From contig VXZL01000381.1 of NCBI GenBank assembly GCA_009845505.1, forward strand, positions 1-9,255: 9,255 nt of DNA. The letters are read 5' to 3'. The translations under genes were made by a program, and so were the position numbers. Numbering within the stretch: position 1 is the stretch's first letter; each line of letters begins with the position of its first letter. The notes below the pieces were generated by a model. It was not told the DNA's origin, did no database searches, and saw only the letters and a program-made list of their open reading frames with translations. Shown piece by piece: positions 5,525 through 9,255 of this stretch. Source of the DNA: Candidatus Poribacteria bacterium (GTDB lineage Bacteria > Poribacteria > WGA-4E > WGA-3G).

Positions 5525-6484
5525 GTGCACAATCACAGTCATGACCATCACCACCCTCATGGCGATGGACACGCGCATAGCCATCAGACGCATCTTCAGA
5601 AGAAATTCAAGTTTGCTGTTGTTGTCACGTTCTGCGTCTTCCTCGGTGAACTCATCGGAGGTATCTGGTCAGGCAGTTTAGCCCTCCTTAGTGATGCAAT
5701 GCATGTCATGTCGGACGTTTTTTCGCTGCTCATCAGTTGGTTGGCGATTTATCTCTCGACTCGTCCTGCGACTGCCTCCCGAACTTATGGGTATCATCGC
5801 GCCGAGGTGTTCGCCGCCCTTGTCAACGGCGTATCCCTTATTGCAATCTCATGCTGGATTTTCTATGAAGCCTATCAACGGTACACATCGCCAACGGAGA
5901 TAAAAGTAACCGGGATGTTTATTGTGGCATGCCTCGGTTTTGTTGGGAATCTACTCATCTTATGGCAGCTCCACGGTGGCAGTAACAATGAGTGGCACGG
6001 AAACCTCAATGTCCGAAGCGCGATGCTCCATGTGATAGGGGATACGCTCTCCTCGGTCGCTGTTGTCGTTGGCGGCGCGATTATCTATTGGACAGGATGG
6101 TACCCGATTGATGCGCTGCTGAGTTTCCTCATAGGTGGGATCATACTTCTCGGTGCGGTGAATGTGACGCGGGAGGCGGTACATATCTTGCTTGAAAACT
6201 CACCTCGGAATGCGGACGCACAGACTGTTGCTACGCATCTTCAGGGATTAGACCCTGTCAAAGACGTTCACGACCTACACATCTGGTCGCTGTGTTCCAA
6301 CTATTGTGCCTTGAGCGCACACATTGTGGTCGACGAAAACACAACCTTAGCACCCGACCGGATTCTTGAACAGATCAATGCTGAATTGCAAACACATTTC
6401 GGCATTAGCCATACCACGTTGCAGCTTGAACAGGTCGCTTGTGCACAGGCAGGAAATCTCCTGTGCAATGCACAACACTCGTAG
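5525..6484 (+). CDS. Cation diffusion facilitator (Zn2+ exporter, CzcD/ZitB-like)
   Basis: The product is 319 residues, a normal length for a bacterial CDF. It is an inner-membrane antiporter that exports Zn2+ (and perhaps Co2+ or Cd2+) in exchange for protons. I chose the GTG at 5525-5527, which has AAGGGAGA four bases upstream. Longer readings would overlap the fmdB tail. The N-terminus has 11 histidines within 23 residues, a likely metal-binding lead. Metal-site motifs are HxxxD in TM2 (H60, D64, in SDAMHVMSD) and HxxxD in TM5 (H169, D173, in AMLHVIGDTLSS), the pattern of Zn-specific members. YGYHRAEVFAALVNG (88-102) is a CDF signature. The C-terminal cytoplasmic domain includes VKDVHDLHIWSL. 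It ends convergently with the ferritin-like gene. Confidence 0.93.
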   Translation: MHNHSHDHHHPHGDGHAHSHQTHLQKKFKFAVVVTFCVFLGELIGGIWSGSLALLSDAMHVMSDVFSLLISWLAIYLSTRPATASRTYGYHRAEVFAALVNGVSLIAISCWIFYEAYQRYTSPTEIKVTGMFIVACLGFVGNLLILWQLHGGSNNEWHGNLNVRSAMLHVIGDTLSSVAVVVGGAIIYWTGWYPIDALLSFLIGGIILLGAVNVTREAVHILLENSPRNADAQTVATHLQGLDPVKDVHDLHIWSLCSNYCALSAHIVVDENTTLAPDRILEQINAELQTHFGISHTTLQLEQVACAQAGNLLCNAQHS

Positions 6485-6491
6485 TAATTGC

Positions 6492-6516
6492 GGGCAGGTA
6501 CAAGACCTGCCCCTAC
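6492..6516 (-). repeat. GTAG-hairpin repeat, element 5
   Basis: A perfect 8-bp stem (GGGCAGGT / ACCTGCCC) with an ACAAG loop is followed directly by CTAC on the plus strand, so the minus strand reads GTAG plus stem. It begins eight bases after the CDF stop codon. No T-run follows, but it may help end the CDF transcript in this convergent region. Confidence 0.8.
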
Positions 6517-6544
6517 TTCATTCAGATTGGGTTTCCGTTAAGAA

Positions 6545-6567
6545 CGCAAACTAACAGTTTGCGCTAC
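6545..6567 (-). repeat. GTAG-hairpin repeat, element 6
   Basis: A perfect 8-bp stem (CGCAAACT / AGTTTGCG) with an AAC loop is followed by CTAC on the plus strand. It is identical to element 7, which lies 77 bp further on, because both belong to the local tandem duplication. Confidence 0.8.
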
Positions 6568-6621
6568 AATCCCACAGTTTAGCCGTGCTCTACTTCTAAA
6601 CGATGCGCCTGTCAATAAGAA

Positions 6622-6644
6622 CGCAAACTAACAGTTTGCGCTAC
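6622..6644 (-). repeat. GTAG-hairpin repeat, element 7
   Basis: This has the same stem, loop and CTAC trailer as element 6. It lies 13 bp beyond the stop codon of the ferritin-like gene in the direction of transcription, so it is part of that gene's 3' untranslated region. Confidence 0.8.
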
Positions 6645-6656
6645 AAATCCCACAGT

Positions 6657-7199
6657 TTAGCCGTGTTCTGCTTCTAAACGATGCGCCTGTCGAATCAGTG
6701 TAGGATCCTTTGCGAACCGTTGTGTCGCCTTAACTAACCCGCTCACGTGGGCTACCATATCCTTCTCCACCTGCACAACTCGGTCCATCAGATACGGTTG
6801 ATTGCCCTGCTCAATTGCCCTTCTCATAATAGAGAGGAGGTGCATATAGATCGTATCCGCTTCGCTTCCCTCAATTGCAATCGCTATCCCAAAGGCTTCA
6901 TCGAGCGAGATGTTTCCGCTACTGACTCTTTGTTCGTGTGCATCCAGTGCGTCTGTAATTTGCCGAACTGGAACATCCGACAACTCGGGCACAGGCGAAT
7001 CAATCCCGAAGGCATTAACACACAAAGCTCTCCCAAAATCCACGAGGATATAGTGTTGCCACTCTTCCGTGCTCATCTGTTCCCAAAATCGTGCGATTCG
7101 TTCATCCACATCTCCCAAACGGAGCGAAAGGGAGGCATACAGTTTCGCTTGCCGCAATTCAATATCCTGACAAAAATCAAAAAGTTCTCCTAATGTCAT
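6657..7199 (-). CDS. Ferritin-like / rubrerythrin-related protein
   Basis: The product is 180 residues and all-helical in appearance. A ferritin-like four-helix arrangement is suggested by DIELRQAKLYASLSLRL (E14), then EQMSTEEWQHYIL with an ExxH pair (E46, H49), then AFGIAIAIEGSEADTIYMHLL (E110, E113), then VEKDMVAHVSGL (E145, H151). This is the order of ligands in diiron rubrerythrin-type proteins, which handle peroxide or iron. The last ExxH is not canonical here (E145 and H151 are six apart, D147 and H151 four apart), so the metal site may be altered. There are no rubredoxin cysteines. The ATG at 7199-7197 has AGGAG four bases upstream. It stands alone, convergent with the CDF gene, and its 3' end is duplicated downstream. 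Exact function is unknown. Confidence 0.7.
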   Translation of the reverse strand: MTLGELFDFCQDIELRQAKLYASLSLRLGDVDERIARFWEQMSTEEWQHYILVDFGRALCVNAFGIDSPVPELSDVPVRQITDALDAHEQRVSSGNISLDEAFGIAIAIEGSEADTIYMHLLSIMRRAIEQGNQPYLMDRVVQVEKDMVAHVSGLVKATQRFAKDPTLIRQAHRLEAEHG

Positions 7200-7273
7200 G
7201 TTACTCCTAAGTAGTCTGTCCAGTCTAAAATTGGAGATTGTCTGGAGTTGACCGATTCATTTCATATTACAAC

Positions 7274-7295
7274 GGGCAATGAATTGCCCTACTAC
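7274..7295 (-). repeat. GTAG-hairpin repeat, element 8
   Basis: A 6-bp stem (GGGCAA / TTGCCC) with a TGAA loop is followed by TACTAC on the plus strand, so the minus strand reads GTAGTA plus stem. It lies in the 132-bp gap between the Gfo/Idh stop and the start of the ferritin-like gene. Confidence 0.7.
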
Positions 7296-7331
7296 AAACG
7301 AATTCGACTACAATGTTAGGGCGGCCTGCCA

Positions 7332-8369
7332 TTAGATGTGAAGTGGCAAAGTAATCGCTGTGCCGGACTGCATACTCTGCGTGACGGCTTCGGTAAACTC
7401 CATGTACTTCACACCCGTTTCAAAGTCTGTGTGTGTGATAACCTCTTCGCCACGGATAGCGTTCACGAATTCTTCTTCGACCCGCCATGCACCTGCCTCT
7501 GCATCGGGGATGTCAACCTCGTTAAGTTCGGTGTCGTCTTTCTGTCCACCGTAGAGGCGATTTCCTGAAAAGCGTAAAGTCCCGTTGCTACCGAAAACAT
7601 AAACCTCTGGTGCCCCTGCTAATCCGGCAACGTTAGAAACCTGCAGATGAAGTTGCGCCCCGCAGGCGAGATCCCCGACAACATCAATATGTTCAGGTAT
7701 CCGAACAGAACGCATCACACCGTCAGCATCGGGACGCATTTTGACGAAGGTCTTTCCCATCGCCATAATCCGTGTGGCTTCGCCGACCCACCGGATCAAG
7801 GCTTCATACCAAATTCCCATACTCATGATGTTCAGACCGCTGAGGTCGAAATCTTGCCGCCACTGGAGGGAGGCTTCGCTGTCGAGAAATGCGCCGCCTG
7901 CGCGTGCTTCTATGGCAAGCACATCCCCGATATATCCCTCAGAGATGAGACGTTTTATGGTGTTATCTACTCTCAGCGTCATCGGTGATGGGACAATCTG
8001 CGCGATGAGATGCGTTTTTTGACGGGATACGGCACGCATGGTATGTGCTTCTTTGGCGTTCATTGCCATCCGTGCCTCGCACATCACGTGTTTATCCGCC
8101 TCAAGTGCTGCCACAGTGGCGCGGCAGTGCATATAGGGCCATGTCCCGATGACGATTGCGTTGGTATCCGGGTCAGCGATAGCGTCCTGCCAATTGCCGT
8201 AGGTTTTTGGGATACCGAACTCGTCCGCTACGCGTTGTGAAGATTCCTGACTCCGATTGCAAACCCCGACGATTTCAACGCCTTCGATAGCTTGTAGTCC
8301 GGGAATATGCCGTGATCTTGTATTTCCACCTGCGCCGATAATACCGACTCGAATTGTATCTTGTGCCAC
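7332..8369 (-). CDS. Gfo/Idh/MocA-family NAD(P)-binding protein
   Basis: The product is 345 residues, the usual size. The N-terminal Rossmann domain shows RVGIIGAGGNTRSRHIPGL (residues 7-25, dinucleotide-binding Gly-rich loop), IVGVCNRS (33-40) at the second strand, and DTNAIVIGTWPYMH (68-81). The family's catalytic EKP motif is replaced by E98-A99-R100 in VMCEARMAMNAKEA, so the usual lysine is missing. The C-terminal alpha/beta domain includes GYIGDVLAIEARAGGAF and GSNGTLRFSGNRLYGG. Family members oxidise or rearrange sugars and inositols in the cytoplasm; no substrate can be named. The start is GTG at 8369-8367 with AGGAG seven bases upstream. It is driven by the promoter at 8406-8434 and appears to be a single-gene unit. 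Confidence 0.9.
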   Translation of the reverse strand: MAQDTIRVGIIGAGGNTRSRHIPGLQAIEGVEIVGVCNRSQESSQRVADEFGIPKTYGNWQDAIADPDTNAIVIGTWPYMHCRATVAALEADKHVMCEARMAMNAKEAHTMRAVSRQKTHLIAQIVPSPMTLRVDNTIKRLISEGYIGDVLAIEARAGGAFLDSEASLQWRQDFDLSGLNIMSMGIWYEALIRWVGEATRIMAMGKTFVKMRPDADGVMRSVRIPEHIDVVGDLACGAQLHLQVSNVAGLAGAPEVYVFGSNGTLRFSGNRLYGGQKDDTELNEVDIPDAEAGAWRVEEEFVNAIRGEEVITHTDFETGVKYMEFTEAVTQSMQSGTAITLPLHI

Positions 8370-8405
8370 TTATTTGCTCCTTCCATTTTTTGTGTCGCAG
8401 TGTTC

Positions 8406-8434
8406 ATTTTACAAAAATTTGGGAAGAGTGTCAA
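8406..8434 (-). promoter_or_regulatory. Near-consensus sigma70 promoter of the Gfo/Idh gene
   Basis: On the minus strand, TTGACA (8434-8429) and TAAAAT (8411-8406) are separated by an ideal 17-bp spacer; 11 of 12 hexamer positions match. The expected start is near 8399, giving a leader of about 30 nt with a good AGGAG. The promoter fits in the 79-bp gap to the upstream gene, so the Gfo/Idh gene need not depend on read-through. Confidence 0.75.
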
Positions 8435-8448
8435 GTGGTAATTTTGGG

Positions 8449-9255
8449 TTAACAGCACAATTCATCTTCTTGCTCAATGCGACCGAAATCTTTCAGCGTT
8501 TTCAGGGTATCAACCGTAATCCTGGATTGCCACTCTTTCTTTGCTGTTTGCCATGCCTCTGGATATTGATCGTCCCAGGAGAAATTCGGGGACCAAGAAC
8601 CGTCCTCGCCCTGCTGTTCAATTTCAAAGTCCAAGTTCATGGCTACTTCATCTTGAAGCCGAGCAGCTAAGGGCGATTCTGGAGAGGGCACCACCCACAG
8701 AGGTTTGAGGACATAGCCGGTCAACTCCTCGGCGTTCCGGGCAACACCGTGCGCTGCTGTTCGGGCGAGTTTCGCCCAGATTTTGTCCCTATTCGGCAGT
8801 GCCTCTGTCCCCGCGAGCCGGACGAAACAGAGGGTGTCGTGCATCTCCATTTCGTCAGGTAGGGAATCCAGATGTGCCAGAACGACATCTGTTAATGTCT
8901 TTAACAATGGCACCGGTACGCCATCGCTAAATTCTTGCAAATATCCGACGATCTCAGCACGGGGGTTGACCAGAAACCGACCGAAACTTTCGGGACTGCT
9001 CTCATAAGTCCACCAAGGAGCGTGAGGTGCGTCCTCCACTTCGGGTGGCACGATATGCCATACCTGATGGGACTCGTCATAGGTATCGATAAAATACTGG
9101 ATTCCCTTCTGGACTAATGTGTGACTGGCAGGTGCTTGAATTTCCCTAAGAATCTGGAAACCTATCGTAGTCGCAATTGCAGACGAGGCAGGCGTTCTGA
9201 GGTCAGGCTCCAGACTGTGGCCGAAACCGCCGTCATCGTTTTGATAAGGTGATAG
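8449..9255 (-). CDS. Prenyltransferase/terpene-cyclase-like alpha/alpha-toroid protein, C-terminal part
   Basis: The open frame stays open to the right edge, giving 268 visible residues; the true start lies beyond the window. An internal GTG at 9051 is not the start, because clear family sequence precedes it: QNDDGGFGHSLEPDLRTPAS with SAIATTIGFQIL after it (from about visible residue 5). The N/D-DGGFG pattern is the QW-like repeat of squalene-hopene cyclases and protein prenyltransferase beta subunits. A second DGSW-type motif occurs at about 218-221 (EDGSWSPNFSWD). The chain ends in DELCC. Proteins of this size with the EPDLRxPxSS block are usually annotated as prenyltransferase-like, but their activity is unknown. 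I see no DxDD cyclase motif in the visible part. Confidence 0.75.
   Translation of the reverse strand, partial: LSPYQNDDGGFGHSLEPDLRTPASSAIATTIGFQILREIQAPASHTLVQKGIQYFIDTYDESHQVWHIVPPEVEDAPHAPWWTYESSPESFGRFLVNPRAEIVGYLQEFSDGVPVPLLKTLTDVVLAHLDSLPDEMEMHDTLCFVRLAGTEALPNRDKIWAKLARTAAHGVARNAEELTGYVLKPLWVVPSPESPLAARLQDEVAMNLDFEIEQQGEDGSWSPNFSWDDQYPEAWQTAKKEWQSRITVDTLKTLKDFGRIEQEDELCC

Larger units (their letters stand above)
6539..6691 (-). repeat. Tandem duplication of gene 3' end plus GTAG-hairpin
   Basis: A unit of about 76 bp at 6539-6613 is repeated at 6616-6691 with two substitutions and one single-base insertion. Each unit contains a GTAG-hairpin (elements 6 and 7) and the last codons of the ferritin-like gene. 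The copy at 6579-6613 still encodes QAHRLEVEHG and a stop; the functional end encodes QAHRLEAEHG and a stop. The near-identity points to a recent duplication. Confidence 0.9.

Noticed and set aside
1741..7295. Hairpins as intrinsic terminators
   Set aside because: None is followed by a T-run on either strand, and several lie upstream of genes or inside operon gaps. Shared GTAG at the stem foot is a better explanation.
8449..9051. Gene start at the GTG at 9051
   Set aside because: The frame is open to the window edge, and the upstream part encodes the conserved DGGF toroid motif, so the gene is partial.

Overview
The window looks like a free-living or symbiotic bacterium of mid GC content. 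Most starts have Shine-Dalgarno sequences, several genes use TTG or GTG starts, and short palindromic repeats fill the gaps between genes. The gene mix (family 1 sugar-binding ABC parts, a CEARMAM-type Gfo/Idh protein, PIN and BrnA modules, an alpha/alpha-toroid protein) and the GTAG-hairpin repeats remind me of Candidatus Poribacteria. That assignment is from memory of similar genomes and is weak; nothing here proves it.

Layout. Positions 1-154 (minus) hold the N-terminus of a UvrD/PcrA-type helicase that runs off the left edge. Positions 155-490 have no gene but hold a 37-bp hairpin repeat present twice. Positions 491-1714 (minus) are a toxin-antitoxin type locus. In transcription order it is a small protein (A2), a BrnA-type antitoxin, a VapC-like PIN-domain protein, and a second small protein (A1) paralogous to A2. 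Two look-alike sigma70 promoters sit in front of A2 and in front of PIN. Positions 1824-4971 (minus) carry, in transcription order, a family 1 extracellular sugar-binding protein, one MalF/UgpA-type permease and hisA. Positions 5182-6484 (plus) carry an FmdB-type zinc-ribbon protein followed closely by a His-rich cation diffusion facilitator. Positions 6657-7199 (minus) encode a ferritin-like protein. Positions 7332-8369 (minus) encode a Gfo/Idh/MocA protein behind a near-consensus promoter. Positions 8449-9255 (minus) hold the C-terminal part of a prenyltransferase/terpene-cyclase-like toroid protein that runs off the right edge.

How it works together. The binding protein and permease are parts of a carbohydrate importer whose second permease and ATPase are not in the window. 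HisA (histidine biosynthesis) simply sits downstream. FmdB and the CDF exporter form a likely two-gene unit, the exporter probably acting in Zn2+ efflux. The two most interesting structures are (a) the toxin-antitoxin locus, whose parts suggest duplication of a promoter-PIN-small-ORF unit with loss of PIN from one copy, and (b) eight intergenic hairpins with different stems, all in the same orientation and all with GTAG at the foot of the stem. That is the architecture of REP elements mobilised by RAYT transposases.
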